From assembly GCF_029626265.1 (NCBI RefSeq), contig NZ_JARUBN010000002.1, positions 1 through 64,000 on the forward strand: a stretch of DNA of 64,000 nt. The letters run 5' to 3'. The notes under the pieces were generated by a model. The model was not told the DNA's origin. It saw only the letters and a program-made list of their open reading frames with translations, and made no database searches. This stretch comes from Micromonospora sp. WMMD1102 (GTDB lineage Bacteria; Actinomycetota; Actinomycetes; Mycobacteriales; Micromonosporaceae). Both the position numbers and the translations under genes were made by a program. Within the stretch, counting starts at the first letter, position 1; every line of letters starts with the position of its first letter. Positions 1 to 9,153 of this stretch are shown piece after piece.

Positions 1-8
1 GGGGAGGA

Positions 9-494
9 TCAGGCCAGCACGATGTTGTCCCCGTCGACGGTGACCTTCTTCTCCGGCAGCGGCTTGTTGGCCGGGCCGCCCTTGGGCGAACCGTCCGCCA
101 CGGAGAACTTGCTGAAGTGGCAACTACAGTTGATCGTGCCCCCGTCGACCCCGGTCACCGGGCACTGCTGGTGGGTGCAGATCGAGCTGAAGGCCTTGAA
201 CTCGCCCTCGGTCGGCTGGGTGACCACGACCTGCTGGTCGGCGAAGATCTTGCCGCCGCCGACCGGGATCTCGCTCTTCTTGGCCAGCGGGGCGGCGGCG
301 CCGCCCTCGGCCGGAGCGCTCGCCGAACCGCTGGGGGCCGGAGCGCCGCCGGACGGGCTGCTTCCGGTGCCGTCGAGGGCGTCGTCGTCGCCGGTGCCGC
401 AGGCGGCCAGCACCACCGACACGCCCACCGCACCCGCACCCGCCAACAGCGCCCGGCGGGTCTGCGTGCCCGGCCCGGTCAGTTCGTCACTCAT
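9..494 (-). CDS. Rieske (2Fe-2S) lipoprotein with Tat signal
   Basis: A 161-residue exported Rieske iron-sulfur protein, probably an electron-transfer component at the outer face of the membrane. The N-terminus has a twin-arginine stretch (TRRALLAG), a hydrophobic segment and a lipobox (VLAAC) near residue 32. A linker rich in Ala, Pro, Ser and Gly follows to about residue 70. The C-terminal half carries both cluster-binding boxes, CTHQQC and CSCHFSKF, with the Cys and His ligands intact. It lies just downstream of uvrA on the same strand. The substrate or partner cannot be read from sequence. Confidence 0.9.
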   Translation of the reverse strand: MSDELTGPGTQTRRALLAGAGAVGVSVVLAACGTGDDDALDGTGSSPSGGAPAPSGSASAPAEGGAAAPLAKKSEIPVGGGKIFADQQVVVTQPTEGEFKAFSSICTHQQCPVTGVDGGTINCSCHFSKFSVADGSPKGGPANKPLPEKKVTVDGDNIVLA

Positions 495-588
495 GCCTAG
501 CCTTCCTCTTCGGCGCCGCGCCCTGGTCGTCCGCGGCCACGTCCGAAGACACGGATATATCCACCAACCGGTTCAACCGGGACCGGGG

Positions 589-3500
589 TCAGGACTTTCC
601 GGTACGCCGCCCGCCCGCCGCCGCACTCTTCGCAGCCGCGCTCTTCCCGGCCGTCGTACTCTTCGCCGCCGCCGTGCTCTTCGCAGCCGGGGCCTTCGCG
701 GTCCTGCCCGCGCGGGCGGCGGCGCCCTTCACGGTACCGCCGCCGGACCGGCCGTTGCCGGCCTTCGCGGTACCGTCGGCTGCTCCGGTCGGACCGCCGT
801 TCTCCCTGGTGGTGCCGGTGTTCGTGGCGGTGCCGTTGGCCCTGGCGGCCCGGACGGTCGCCGCGCTCGCGCCCCGGGGCGGCCCGGTCAGCCCGAGCAC
901 CGGCCGGAGGTACTGGCCGGTGTGGCTCTCCGGCACCTCCGCCAGCTCTTCCGGGGTGCCGGCGGCCAGCACCGTGCCACCCCGGTGCCCGCCCTCCGGA
1001 CCCATGTCGACGAGCCAGTCGGCGGTCTTGATCACGTCGAGGTTGTGCTCGATGACGATCACCGTGTTGCCCTTGTCGACCAGGCTGTCCAGCACCCCGA
1101 GCAGCTTGCGGATGTCCTCGAAGTGCAGCCCGGTGGTCGGCTCGTCGAGCACGTACACCGTCCGGCCGGTGGAGCGCTTCTGCAACTCGGAGGCGAGCTT
1201 GACCCGCTGCGCCTCGCCACCGGAGAGGGTCGGCGCCGGCTGGCCGAGCCGGACGTAGCCGAGGCCGACGTCGACAAGGGTCTTCAGGTGCCGGTGAATG
1301 GCCGGGATCGCCGAGAAGAACTCGGCCGCCTCCTCGATCGGCATCTCCAGGATGTCGGAGACCGTCCGCCCCTTGTAGTGCACCTCCAGGGTCTCCCGGT
1401 TGTAGCGGGCACCCTTGCAGACCTCGCACGGCACGTAGACGTCCGGTAGGAAGTTCATCTCGATCTTGATCGTGCCGTCACCGCTGCACGCCTCGCACCG
1501 GCCGCCCTTGACGTTGAAGGAGAACCGGCCCGGCCCGTACCCCCGGACCTTCGCCTCGGTGGTCTCGGCGAAGAGCTTGCGGACGTGGTCCCAGACCCCG
1601 GTGTACGTCGCCGGGTTCGACCTCGGGGTCCGCCCGATCGGCGACTGGTCCACCCCGACCACCTTGTCGACGTTGTCGATGCCGATGATCCGGGTGTGCC
1701 GTCCCGGCACCAGCCGGGCCCCGTTGATCTGGTTGGCCAGTACGGCGTAGAGGATGTCGTTGACAAGTGTCGACTTGCCGGAGCCGCTGACCCCGGTGAC
1801 CGCGATGAACTGCCCGAGCGGGAACGGGACGGTGAGGTTGCGCAGGTTGTGCTCGCGGGCGCCCTGCACCACCAGCTCCCGCCCCGGCGTCTGCGGCCGG
1901 CGCCCCTTCGGGGTCGGAATCGACCGGCGGCCGGAGAGGTACGCCCCGGTCACCGACTCGGTGTTGGCCAGCAGCTCCGGCACCGAACCGCTGTGCACGA
2001 TCTTGCCGCCGTGCTCACCGGCCCCCGGCCCGATGTCGACGATCCAGTCCGCCGTCCGGATGGTGTCCTCGTCGTGCTCCACCACGATCAGCGTGTTGCC
2101 CAGCCCCTTGAGCCGGACCAGCGTCTCGATCAGCCGGTGGTTGTCCCGCTGGTGCAGCCCGATCGACGGCTCGTCCAGCACGTAGAGGACCCCGACCAGG
2201 CCGGAGCCGATCTGGGTGGCGAGCCGGATCCGCTGCGCCTCGCCGCCGGAGAGGGTGCCGGCCGGCCGGTCCAGCGAGAGGTAGTCCAGGCCGACGTCGA
2301 CCAGGAAGCGGAGCCGGGCGTTGATCTCCTTGAGCACCCGCTCGGCGATCATCTTCTGCCGGTCGGTCAGGGTCATCCCGCCGAGCAGTTCGGCGCACTC
2401 GCCGACCGAGAGCGCGCAGACCTCGGCGATGTTCCGGCCGCCCAGGGTGACCGCCAGCACCTCCGGCTTGAGCCGGCTGCCCCGGCAGACCGGGCAGGGC
2501 ACGTCCCGCATGTACCCCTCGTACTTGTCCCGGGACCAGTCCGACTCGGTGTCGTTGTGCCGCCGCTCGATCCACTGCACCACGCCCTCGAAGCCGGTGT
2601 AGTAGGAGCGCTCGCGGCCGTACTTGTTGCGGTAGCGCACGTGCACCTGGTCGCCGGAGCCGTGCAGGACGGTCTTCTGCGCCCGGGACGGCAGCGCCCG
2701 CCACGGGGTGTCCAGGTCGAAGTGCTCGGCCTCGCCCAGCGCCTCCAGCAGCCGGAGGAAGTATTCCTGGGTCTGCCCGCCGGCCCACGGCGCGACGGCA
2801 CCCTCGCGCAGCGTCCGCTCCGGGTCGGGCACGACGAGTTCGGCGTCGACCTCCTTCTTGGTGCCCAGCCCGGTGCACTCCGGGCAGGCGCCGTACGGTG
2901 CGTTGAAGGAGAAGACCCGGGGTTCGAGGTCCTCGATCGCCAGCGGGTGGTCGTTGGGGCAGGCCAGGTGCTCGGAGTAGCGCCGCTCCCGGGCCGGGTC
3001 GTCCTCCGGCAGGTCGACGAAGTCGAGCAGCACCAGCCCGCCGGAGAGCCCGAGCGCGGACTCCACCGAGTCGGTGAGCCGCTGCTTGGCGCCCGCCTTG
3101 ACGGTGAGCCGGTCCACCACCACCTCGATGGTGTGCTTCTCCTGCTTCTTCAGCTTCGGCGGCTCGGTCAGCGGGTGGACCACCCCGTCGACCCGGGCCC
3201 GGGCGTATCCCTTGGCCTGGAGTTCGGCGAAGAGGTCGACGTACTCGCCCTTGCGGCCGCGGATCACCGGGGCGAGCACCATGAACCGGGTGCCCTCCTC
3301 CATCGCCAGCACCCGGTCGACGATCTGCTGCGGGCTCTGCTTGGAGATCTTCTGGCCGCAGACCGGGCAGTGCGGCTCGCCGACCCGGGCGAAGAGCAGC
3401 CGGAGGTAGTCGTAGACCTCGGTGATGGTGCCGACCGTCGAGCGCGGGTTGCGCGAGGTCGACTTCTGGTCGATCGAGACGGCCGGGCTGAGCCCCTCGA

Positions 3501-3729
3501 TGAAGTCGACGTCCGGCTTGTCCATCTGGCCGAGGAACTGCCGGGCGTACGACGACAGCGACTCGACGTAACGCCGCTGGCCCTCGGCGAAGATGGTGTC
3601 GAAGGCCAGGCTGGACTTTCCGGAACCGGAGAGCCCGGTAAAGACGATCATGGCGTCGCGCGGCAGGTCGAGGTTGACGTCGCGCAGGTTGTGTTCACGC
3701 GCGCCACGGATGATCAGTCGGTCGGCCAC
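589..3729 (-). CDS. uvrA: Excinuclease ABC subunit A
   Basis: DNA damage-recognition ATPase of nucleotide excision repair, which loads UvrB at lesions. The 1046 residues show two ABC ATPase halves: Walker [10 protein letters not shown] at residues 32-40 and GVSGSGKST around residue 645, each with an LSGGEAQR signature (around 495 and 835). Zinc-binding CxxC pairs are present, including CEACSGDG and CEVCKGA in the second half. GTG start with the typical [16 protein letters not shown] opening. The last ~100 residues are an added Ala/Lys/Thr/Gly-rich tail resembling histone H1; most UvrA proteins end near residue 950. Confidence 0.98.
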   Translation of the reverse strand: MADRLIIRGAREHNLRDVNLDLPRDAMIVFTGLSGSGKSSLAFDTIFAEGQRRYVESLSSYARQFLGQMDKPDVDFIEGLSPAVSIDQKSTSRNPRSTVGTITEVYDYLRLLFARVGEPHCPVCGQKISKQSPQQIVDRVLAMEEGTRFMVLAPVIRGRKGEYVDLFAELQAKGYARARVDGVVHPLTEPPKLKKQEKHTIEVVVDRLTVKAGAKQRLTDSVESALGLSGGLVLLDFVDLPEDDPARERRYSEHLACPNDHPLAIEDLEPRVFSFNAPYGACPECTGLGTKKEVDAELVVPDPERTLREGAVAPWAGGQTQEYFLRLLEALGEAEHFDLDTPWRALPSRAQKTVLHGSGDQVHVRYRNKYGRERSYYTGFEGVVQWIERRHNDTESDWSRDKYEGYMRDVPCPVCRGSRLKPEVLAVTLGGRNIAEVCALSVGECAELLGGMTLTDRQKMIAERVLKEINARLRFLVDVGLDYLSLDRPAGTLSGGEAQRIRLATQIGSGLVGVLYVLDEPSIGLHQRDNHRLIETLVRLKGLGNTLIVVEHDEDTIRTADWIVDIGPGAGEHGGKIVHSGSVPELLANTESVTGAYLSGRRSIPTPKGRRPQTPGRELVVQGAREHNLRNLTVPFPLGQFIAVTGVSGSGKSTLVNDILYAVLANQINGARLVPGRHTRIIGIDNVDKVVGVDQSPIGRTPRSNPATYTGVWDHVRKLFAETTEAKVRGYGPGRFSFNVKGGRCEACSGDGTIKIEMNFLPDVYVPCEVCKGARYNRETLEVHYKGRTVSDILEMPIEEAAEFFSAIPAIHRHLKTLVDVGLGYVRLGQPAPTLSGGEAQRVKLASELQKRSTGRTVYVLDEPTTGLHFEDIRKLLGVLDSLVDKGNTVIVIEHNLDVIKTADWLVDMGPEGGHRGGTVLAAGTPEELAEVPESHTGQYLRPVLGLTGPPRGASAATVRAARANGTATNTGTTRENGGPTGAADGTAKAGNGRSGGGTVKGAAARAGRTAKAPAAKSTAAAKSTTAGKSAAAKSAAAGGRRTGKS

Positions 3730-3892
3730 TGTCCGCGCACTCCCGGGGAGGAAAAGTATGTTCTGTCCGATTTGCTGGCGCAGAGAAGCGCCTCGGCAAC
3801 TCTAGCCCCGGGGTACGACAGTTTCCCGCGCCGTCAAATTCCCGCAGCTCAGCCGCGGCACCGCCATCGACCGACCGCGACCGAGCCCTGAC

Positions 3893-4963
3893 TCACCGCC
3901 CCGGACGACCCCGACTCCGCTGCTCCTTGCGAATCCGCTTCCATTTGTACCGCTCCTCGGCGGCCAGCCGCGCGTCCCGTCGGCGTGTCTCGTACGCCAC
4001 CTCGCGCTGGAGCTTCTGCCAACTCTCCCAGCGCCGCGGGCTCAGCTCGCCGCTCTCCAGCGCGATCTGCACCACGCACCCCGGCTCGCCCCGGTGCGCG
4101 CAGTCAGCGAACCGGCAGGCCGCGACGAGTTCCGCCACATCGGCGAAGGCCCGGTCCAGCCCGGCCGCCGCGTCCAGCAGACCCACCGCCCGCACCCCCG
4201 GGGTGTCCAGCACCGCTCCCCCGCCCGAAATCGGGATGAGTTGCCGGTGCGTGGTGGTGTGCCGGCCCTTACCGTCCACCCCGCGTACCCCCTGTGTCGT
4301 CATCACGGTCGCCCCGGCCAGGGCGTTCACCAGTGTCGACTTGCCGGCGCCGGAGGGCCCGAGCAGCGCCAGCGTACGGCCGGGCGCCACCCACGGGCGC
4401 AGCTCGGCCAACCCGGTGCCGCGCTGTGCGCTTACCGGCAGCACCGCCACGCCCGGGGCCGCCCGGCCGAGCTGGTCGGCCATCGCCGCCGGGTCGGCGA
4501 CCAGGTCGCACTTGGTGAGCACCAGCAGTGGGGTGGCGCCGGACTCCCAGGCCAGCGCGAGCAGCCGCTCGATCCGGGCCACGTCCGGCGACGGGTGCAG
4601 TGGCTCGACCACCGCCACGCCGTCCGCGTTGGCCGCCAGCACCTGACCGGTCGAGTCCTTGTCGGCGGTCCGCCGCACGATCGCGGTACGCCGGGGCAGC
4701 ACCGCCTGCACCGTCAGCCGCCGGTCCGGCCAGTGCCGGACCAGCACCCAGTCACCGGCACACGGCAGGTTGGCCGCGTCCCGGGCCGCCGCGACCAGCA
4801 GGCCGCCGCCGAGACTGGCCCGCAGCGGCCCGCTCGCGCAGAGCACCGTGCAGATTCCCCGGTCGGCCCGGACCACCCGGCCGGGTCGGAGGTCGTCGCC
4901 GCGTTCGGGGTACGCCGCGGCCAGTGTCGCGTCCCAACCGAGGGACGCCAGATCGAAGGTCAT
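3893..4963 (-). CDS. rsgA: Ribosome small subunit-dependent GTPase A
   Basis: Circularly permuted GTPase that acts in late maturation of the 30S ribosomal subunit. The 356 residues show an N-terminal OB-like part and then the permuted G motifs: TKCD (G4), VSAQRGTG (G5), GPSGAGKST (G1), a Thr-rich switch with TTTHRQ (G2) and DTPG (G3). A C-terminal zinc-binding Cys/His cluster begins CRFADCAHRGEPGC. I chose the ATG at 4963 because the OB-like part begins just after it. The frame stays open upstream to 5575, but that translation has no family features and covers the divergent neighbour. Confidence 0.93.
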   Translation of the reverse strand: MTFDLASLGWDATLAAAYPERGDDLRPGRVVRADRGICTVLCASGPLRASLGGGLLVAAARDAANLPCAGDWVLVRHWPDRRLTVQAVLPRRTAIVRRTADKDSTGQVLAANADGVAVVEPLHPSPDVARIERLLALAWESGATPLLVLTKCDLVADPAAMADQLGRAAPGVAVLPVSAQRGTGLAELRPWVAPGRTLALLGPSGAGKSTLVNALAGATVMTTQGVRGVDGKGRHTTTHRQLIPISGGGAVLDTPGVRAVGLLDAAAGLDRAFADVAELVAACRFADCAHRGEPGCVVQIALESGELSPRRWESWQKLQREVAYETRRRDARLAAEERYKWKRIRKEQRSRGRPGR

Positions 4964-5183
4964 CTCAACCCTTGTCGTCAGAGGTGGATTCAGCAGTCGA
5001 ATCCAGAAGTGGAAACGGTGACAACGCGCACGTCGTCCGCATGCCTCCCACCTCCTCACGCTCACGGGTGTGCCCTCGAACGGTAGGTCTGGTCCGGCCG
5101 GACCGAAAGCCAATTCCGGCTCCGCCACTCCCGGCGGAAGGCGTCCCGGCCCCGCCGACCGGCGACCGCTATCGTCGTGAGTC

Positions 5184-5939
5184 GTGACACTCGACCCACT
5201 CGCGCTGCTGCCCGAGGTGGACCGGGCGACCGAGCGGCTGTTGCGGACCGTCGACAGGCTCGACGACGCGGCGACCGGCGAACCGTCCCTGCTCCCCGGC
5301 TGGACCCGGGGCCACGTGCTCAGCCATCTCGCCCGCAGCGCCGACAGCCTGGTCAACCTGCTGACCTCGGCGCGTACCGGGGAGGACGTCCCGCAGTACC
5401 CGAGCCCGGCCGCCCGGAACGCGGACATCGCGGCCGGCTCGGCCCGGCCGGTCGGCACCCAGCTCGCCGACCTGCGGGACAGCGCCCGGCGCTTCGCCGA
5501 GGCGGCCGGTGAGCTGCCGGCACCGGCGTGGGCCGCCCAGGTCCGCTCGATTCGTGGGCTCCGCCCGGCCGCCACCCTGGTCTGGGCCCGGCTGCGCGAG
5601 GTGGAGGTGCACCACGTCGACCTCGACGCCGGTTACCGGACCGCCGACTGGCCGGACGCGTTCGGCCAGCGGCTGCTGCACGAGGTGGTGCACGACCTGG
5701 CCCACCGGGACGACCCACCCGCCCTGGTGCTGGTGCCGGCGGAGACCGGGCAACCGCTGACCGTGCACAGCGGCCGGGGCGGGCCGGTCGGCGTGCCGAC
5801 GGCGGACGGCGGCCCGGAACTGCGCACCGTCGCCGGCCCGGCGCACGAGCTGGCGGGCTGGCTGACCGGCCGGAGCGGCGGCGACGGCCTGGTCGTCACG
5901 CCCGCCGGGCCGCTGCCGGCACCTCCGCCCTGGATCTGA
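5184..5939 (+). CDS. Maleylpyruvate isomerase-family (DinB-like) mycothiol-dependent enzyme
   Basis: 251 residues, GTG start. The N-terminal four-helix region matches the mycothiol-dependent maleylpyruvate isomerase / DinB-like fold: a GWTRGHVLSHLARSADSL motif near residues 37-54 and a second His motif, EVEVHHVDLDAG, near residues 140-151. These His and Asp residues are the usual metal ligands. The C-terminal third resembles the family's MDMPI C-domain. It is divergent from rsgA across 220 bases. The substrate is unknown; members of this family use mycothiol for isomerase or transferase chemistry. Confidence 0.85.
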   Translation: MTLDPLALLPEVDRATERLLRTVDRLDDAATGEPSLLPGWTRGHVLSHLARSADSLVNLLTSARTGEDVPQYPSPAARNADIAAGSARPVGTQLADLRDSARRFAEAAGELPAPAWAAQVRSIRGLRPAATLVWARLREVEVHHVDLDAGYRTADWPDAFGQRLLHEVVHDLAHRDDPPALVLVPAETGQPLTVHSGRGGPVGVPTADGGPELRTVAGPAHELAGWLTGRSGGDGLVVTPAGPLPAPPPWI

Positions 5940-6065
5940 ACCCGCCGGACCCCCAGGCACCCGGCCCTCGACGGGACGACCCGACCTCTGGTTCGGCCCC
6001 GCCTCTCGACGGGAACGACCCGACCCGCCCGACCCTGATCCGCCGACAACCCGGAGGCACCGAAG

Positions 6066-6717
6066 ATGAGTTACACCGGCAACGTCGCCGCCGACGGCCC
6101 GCCCGACGTACGCGAGCTGAGCGGCCTCACGGTCAGCAAGCTCTCGGTCGGCCCGATGGACAACAACGCCTACCTGCTGCGCTGCACCGCCACCGGCGAG
6201 CAGGTCCTGATCGACGCGGCCAACGAGGCGCCCCGGCTGCTGGAACTCGTCGGCGAGGGCGGGCTGGCCGCCGTGGTCACCACGCACCGGCACATGGACC
6301 ACTGGGTCGCCCTGGAGGAGGTGGTGGCGAGCACCGGGGCCCGGTCGCTGGTGCACGCCGCCGACGCGGACGGCCTGCCGATCGACTCCGAGCCGCTCGC
6401 CGAGGGCGACCGGGTCCGGGTCGGTGACCGCGAACTCGAAGTGATCCACATCGTCGGGCACACCCCGGGCTCCGTCGCGCTGCTCTACCGGGACGAGACG
6501 GACGGCCTCCACCTGTTCACCGGCGACTCGCTCTTCCCCGGCGGGTCCTGGGAGGACAACTAACCCTGTCGAGTTTGCGCAGATCATGGACGACGTGGAG
6601 CACAAGATCTTCGATCGGCTGCCGGACGACACCTGGTTCTATCCGGGGCACGGCCGGGACAGCACGCTCGGCGCCGAGCGGCCGTCGCTACCGGAGTGGC
6701 GTGCCCGGGGCTGGTGA
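6066..6717 (+). pseudogene. MBL-fold metallo-hydrolase, frameshifted near 3' end
   Basis: Zinc-dependent metallo-beta-lactamase-fold hydrolase of the glyoxalase II-like type. The first frame shows THRHMDHW (HxHxDH metal box), VGHTPGSV (third His) and FTGDSLFPGG (bridging Asp), then stops at 6561-6563. The family's C-terminus continues in the +1 frame from about 6565: FAQIMDDVEHKIFDRLP, the last metal His in YPGHG, and the usual end LPEWRARGW, stop at 6715-6717. Removing one T at 6561 restores one frame through ...DNNPVEFAQI. This may be a true frameshift, a sequencing error, or the scar of recombination at the adjoining prophage end. Confidence 0.8.
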
Positions 6718-7131
6718 CTACACCGCCTTCCGCTCGTCCTCCGAGGTCGGTCCGTCGTCGGGTTGGTTGCGGAGTTGCCGCAGCAGGGTAAGTAGCGCCT
6801 CTTTCGCCGCTGTCGGGATGCGGGTGTCTTGGAGGACGTCGAGGAGTTCGTCTGCGCGCGGGTCGGTGGGCGGTGGTGGGGGTTGGTCGATTTCGTCGGC
6901 GTCGAGCAGGCCGAGGGCGATGGCGGCGTCGATGGGTCGAATGCCGAGGGCGATGCAGACGGCGCGGACCTGGTCGAGGTCTGGCCGTTCGGCGTCGCCG
7001 CCTTCCCATCTGGTCAGTGTTCGTCGGCTGACGCCGGATGCGGCTACTAGGTCTTCTTGTCGCCAGCCGCGTTGTTGCCGCCCCTGCTTGATCAGGTTGG
7101 CGAAGGCGTCCTTGCGGTCCGGTTGTGACAT
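6718..7131 (-). CDS. XRE-family phage repressor
   Basis: 137 residues from the ATG at 7131. The helix-turn-helix near residues 20-45 (QEDLVAASGVSRRTLTRWE) is a classic XRE/Cro-C1 domain, followed by a short helical tail with a Pro-rich turn. It is the only minus-strand gene at the phage left end and faces the Cro-like gene at 7336, which is the usual immunity-region layout. Upstream in-frame ATGs at 7173 and 7200 are possible; none has a clear Shine-Dalgarno. The ATG at 7173 lies within one of the TGCGCCAT repeats. Confidence 0.8.
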   Translation of the reverse strand: MSQPDRKDAFANLIKQGRQQRGWRQEDLVAASGVSRRTLTRWEGGDAERPDLDQVRAVCIALGIRPIDAAIALGLLDADEIDQPPPPPTDPRADELLDVLQDTRIPTAAKEALLTLLRQLRNQPDDGPTSEDERKAV

Positions 7132-7165
7132 GAGGGCACTGTAAAGGCTGGTCAGCGCATGATCG

Positions 7166-7370
7166 TGCGCCATATCTGGCATGCGTCGCGCGTCACTCAT
7201 GACGCACCGCCTTGTTTCCCCTGTAAGCTCCCCAGCTTCATTCGGTTATGATGCCGTCACTCATCGATTAAGACAACTAGCACAGGGTGTCGCAACCACT
7301 TGCGCGCCATGTATGGCGCATGGCATTCTTGCGCCATGCCCGACGCACAGACCAGCGAGCTACGCGCCAT
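7166..7370. promoter_or_regulatory. Operator-like TGCGCCAT repeats in the immunity region
   Basis: The octamer TGCGCCAT or its 7-base core GCGCCAT recurs between the divergent repressor and Cro-like genes: 7166-7173 (+), 7304-7310 (+), 7313-7320 (-), 7330-7337 (+) and 7364-7370 (+). The pair 7304-7319 forms a perfect 7-2-7 inverted repeat, and 7313-7337 forms an 8-9-8 inverted repeat. This is what an operator set for a dimeric XRE repressor looks like. Binding is inferred, not shown. Confidence 0.6.
7248..7276 (-). promoter_or_regulatory. Candidate promoter for the phage repressor
   Basis: On the minus strand, TTGTCT (7276-7271) and CATCAT (7253-7248) are 17 bases apart, resembling a sigma-70-type -35/-10 pair. 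They sit in the least GC-rich part of the immunity region, upstream of the repressor gene. The match to consensus is moderate. Confidence 0.35.
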
Positions 7371-7629
7371 ACCAAGCGCGTCCGCCCGTCTCAACTGGCC
7401 CCTCATCCGGGCCCGATGCGCCGAACTCGGAGCACGCACCAACCGCGACGCCGCCCGCCTCATGGGCATGGCCCCCCGCACCCTCGACCGGCTCCGCTAC
7501 GGCAGCGCGGCAACCAGCATCGAAACCGTCCTCCAAATGCAGGAGATGCTGGGCCTGTCCCTCGACGACATGTTTCCCCGCCCTGCCAAGCGCCGCCGCA
7601 GCTCCCTGACTGACAAGGCGGCAGCCTGA
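7336..7629 (+). CDS. Cro-like small HTH regulator
   Basis: 97 residues from the ATG at 7336, which overlaps a TGCGCCAT repeat. A helix-turn-helix lies near residues 30-50 (NRDAARLMGMAPRTLDRLRYG), followed by a helical region that includes IETVLQMQEMLGLSLDDMF. It is divergent from the repressor gene and is the first plus-strand gene, so it may be a Cro-like or early activator protein. An upstream in-frame ATG at 7300 would add 12 residues but overlap the operator palindrome. Confidence 0.7.
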   Translation: MPDAQTSELRAIPSASARLNWPLIRARCAELGARTNRDAARLMGMAPRTLDRLRYGSAATSIETVLQMQEMLGLSLDDMFPRPAKRRRSSLTDKAAA

Positions 7630-7823
7630 TGCCCGCCTACCGGCTCGACGACCCGGCACTCGACCAGGCGATGCGGGATCTCGCCGCCGAGACGGCCGCC
7701 GGATGGCCGGCACCGTCGGAGGAGCAGCGCGCCGAACTCGCACCCCTCCTCGCCCCGCCTGCCGAACCGGTGAAGGTCCGTCGTCGCCGTCGCGTCTCGA
7801 CTCCGAGGCGGCGGGCCGCGTGA
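7629..7823 (+). CDS. Small basic-tailed phage protein
   Basis: 64 residues, starting at a TGATG overlap with the Cro-like gene. The first 45 residues are acidic and Ala-rich; the last 15 form a strongly basic tail (VRRRRRVSTPRRRAA). No family recognised. Translational coupling to the regulator upstream supports it as a real gene. Confidence 0.6.
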   Translation: MPAYRLDDPALDQAMRDLAAETAAGWPAPSEEQRAELAPLLAPPAEPVKVRRRRRVSTPRRRAA

Positions 7824-8044
7824 GCGTCCGCAACCTCACCTCCCCCGCCGGTACCGCCACACCGCTGCTGTCCGGCGGATATGTGCTCGACCTCGGCGCC
7901 GGGCCGTTCTGGGTGCCGGACCGTGCGACAGCCCGAGCGGAACTCGGCATCCCAGACACCCCGGCCGGGTCAACAGCAGCTCATGTTGCTGGGTTCCCCC
8001 GTACCGCCCGGCCGGGGCCCACCCTCGCGGAGGTTCAGCCGTGA
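7820..8044 (+). CDS. Small hypothetical phage protein
   Basis: 74 residues, taken from the GTG at 7820 that overlaps the previous stop as GTGA. It includes GGYVLDLGAGPFWVPDRATAR, which reads as a compact beta-rich segment, and ends in a Pro-rich tail. No family recognised. It overlaps the antirepressor gene start by four bases. Confidence 0.55.
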   Translation: MSVRNLTSPAGTATPLLSGGYVLDLGAGPFWVPDRATARAELGIPDTPAGSTAAHVAGFPRTARPGPTLAEVQP

Positions 8045-8856
8045 CCCAGCTCGAACTCTCGGCCGGCGTCAGCCCGTTCGACGCCATCCGGCAGACCGAC
8101 GCCTACGGCGAGTTCTGGACCGGCCGGGCGCTGATGCCGCTCATGGAGTACGCCTCGTGGGAGAAGTTCGCGGCCGTCATCGAGAAGGCCAAGGCTTCCC
8201 TCGCCATCGTTCAGGGCGCGGAGCAGGCGGAGCATCACTTCACCACTTGGGGAAGTGATGGCGGCAGGTGGGGAAACCAGCGACTCGACGACTACCGCCT
8301 GACTCGCTTCGGCGCCTACCTCGTTGCGATGGCCGGCGACGACACCAAGCCTGCCGTCGCCCACGCCCGGGTGTACTTCGCGGTGAAGACCCGGGAGGCG
8401 GAGGTCGCTCCGGCGCCTCGGCAACTCTCTCGCCGCGACCTGGCGCAGATGGTGATCGACGAGGCGGACCGTGCCGACCGGGCGGAAGCACAACTGGCGA
8501 TTGCCGCTCCGGCTGCGGATGCGTGGAACACCCTCGCGGCGGCTGACGGTGACTGGTCGGTCGCCGACGCGGCCAAGGTGTTGTCCCGTGATCCGGCGGT
8601 CCGGCTTGGCCAGGGCCGGCTGTTCACTGTCCTGTTCCAGCTCGGCTGGACCTTCCGGCAGAAGGGCGACGGCCGGTGGCGGGTCTACCAGGACCAGATC
8701 AACGCCGGCCGAATGTCTGAGTTGCCGTCGTCGCACTACCACCCGCGTACCGGCGAGTTGGTGATCGATCCGCCGCAGGTGCGGGTGAAGGCGAAAGGGC
8801 TCGCGTTTCTGCTGCAACACCTTGGCGGCCGGGAGCCGCTGCAACTCAACCCCTAG
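8041..8856 (+). CDS. Phage antirepressor, DinD-like N-domain and KilAC domain
   Basis: 271 residues. The N-terminal ~115 residues (EFWTGRALMPLMEYASWEKF, then RLTRFGAYLVAMAGDD) match the BRO/DinD-type domain of phage antirepressors. The C-terminal part (DWSVADAAKVLSRDP, LFTVLFQLGWTFR, KAKGLAFLLQHL) is a KilAC DNA-binding domain. A coiled linker of about 45 residues joins them. Antirepressors of this type counter the immunity repressor during induction, which fits its position two genes after the Cro-like gene. A second antirepressor of another family lies at 18218. Confidence 0.85.
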   Translation: MTQLELSAGVSPFDAIRQTDAYGEFWTGRALMPLMEYASWEKFAAVIEKAKASLAIVQGAEQAEHHFTTWGSDGGRWGNQRLDDYRLTRFGAYLVAMAGDDTKPAVAHARVYFAVKTREAEVAPAPRQLSRRDLAQMVIDEADRADRAEAQLAIAAPAADAWNTLAAADGDWSVADAAKVLSRDPAVRLGQGRLFTVLFQLGWTFRQKGDGRWRVYQDQINAGRMSELPSSHYHPRTGELVIDPPQVRVKAKGLAFLLQHLGGREPLQLNP

Positions 8857-8937
8857 ATGCGGCGACGCCCGCCGGGCTGCATCCGACGGGCGCGACGTGC
8901 CGCCAGTACCGATCTCTGACTGAGAGGACATCGGCTC

Positions 8938-9153
8938 ATGGCTATACCGACGATACATGTCCCCCGAACGGCTGACGCACCCGCCTCCCCCGAACGGTCG
9001 TACTCGCCTGATCGCTTGATGGCTGAGACGTACCGGGCGCTGTGGGATCTGGGTCTGATCCCGGACGGGTCGAAGGTCGATCCGTACGCAACCGTGGCCG
9101 CCAGTGCCGATTTGCTGCGGGCGTTCGGCGTTACCCCGGCGGTGGGCGCGTGA
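8938..9153 (+). CDS. Hypothetical phage protein
   Basis: 71 residues, ATG start preceded by GAGAGG. It begins a long coupled run: its stop overlaps the GTG of the PP-loop gene as GTGA. The middle contains helical segments (DRLMAETYRALWDLGLI, YATVAASADLLRAFGV). No family recognised. The 81 bases upstream hold a weak hairpin (CGCCCG 8866-8871 with CGGGCG 8887-8892). Confidence 0.6.
   Translation: MAIPTIHVPRTADAPASPERSYSPDRLMAETYRALWDLGLIPDGSKVDPYATVAASADLLRAFGVTPAVGA

Noticed and set aside
22..3891. Long plus-strand frames opposite the Rieske and uvrA genes
   Set aside because: They are shadow frames caused by high third-position GC; their translations are Arg/Pro/Gly/Val-rich without motifs.
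4964..5575. Upstream extension of rsgA to 560 residues
   Set aside because: The added residues have no family features and overlap the divergent isomerase-family gene; the ATG at 4963 begins just before the OB-like part.
6718..7823. Integrase gene at the left end
   Set aside because: None of the small left-end genes has the catalytic Ser or Tyr domains of an integrase; it is probably beyond 64000.
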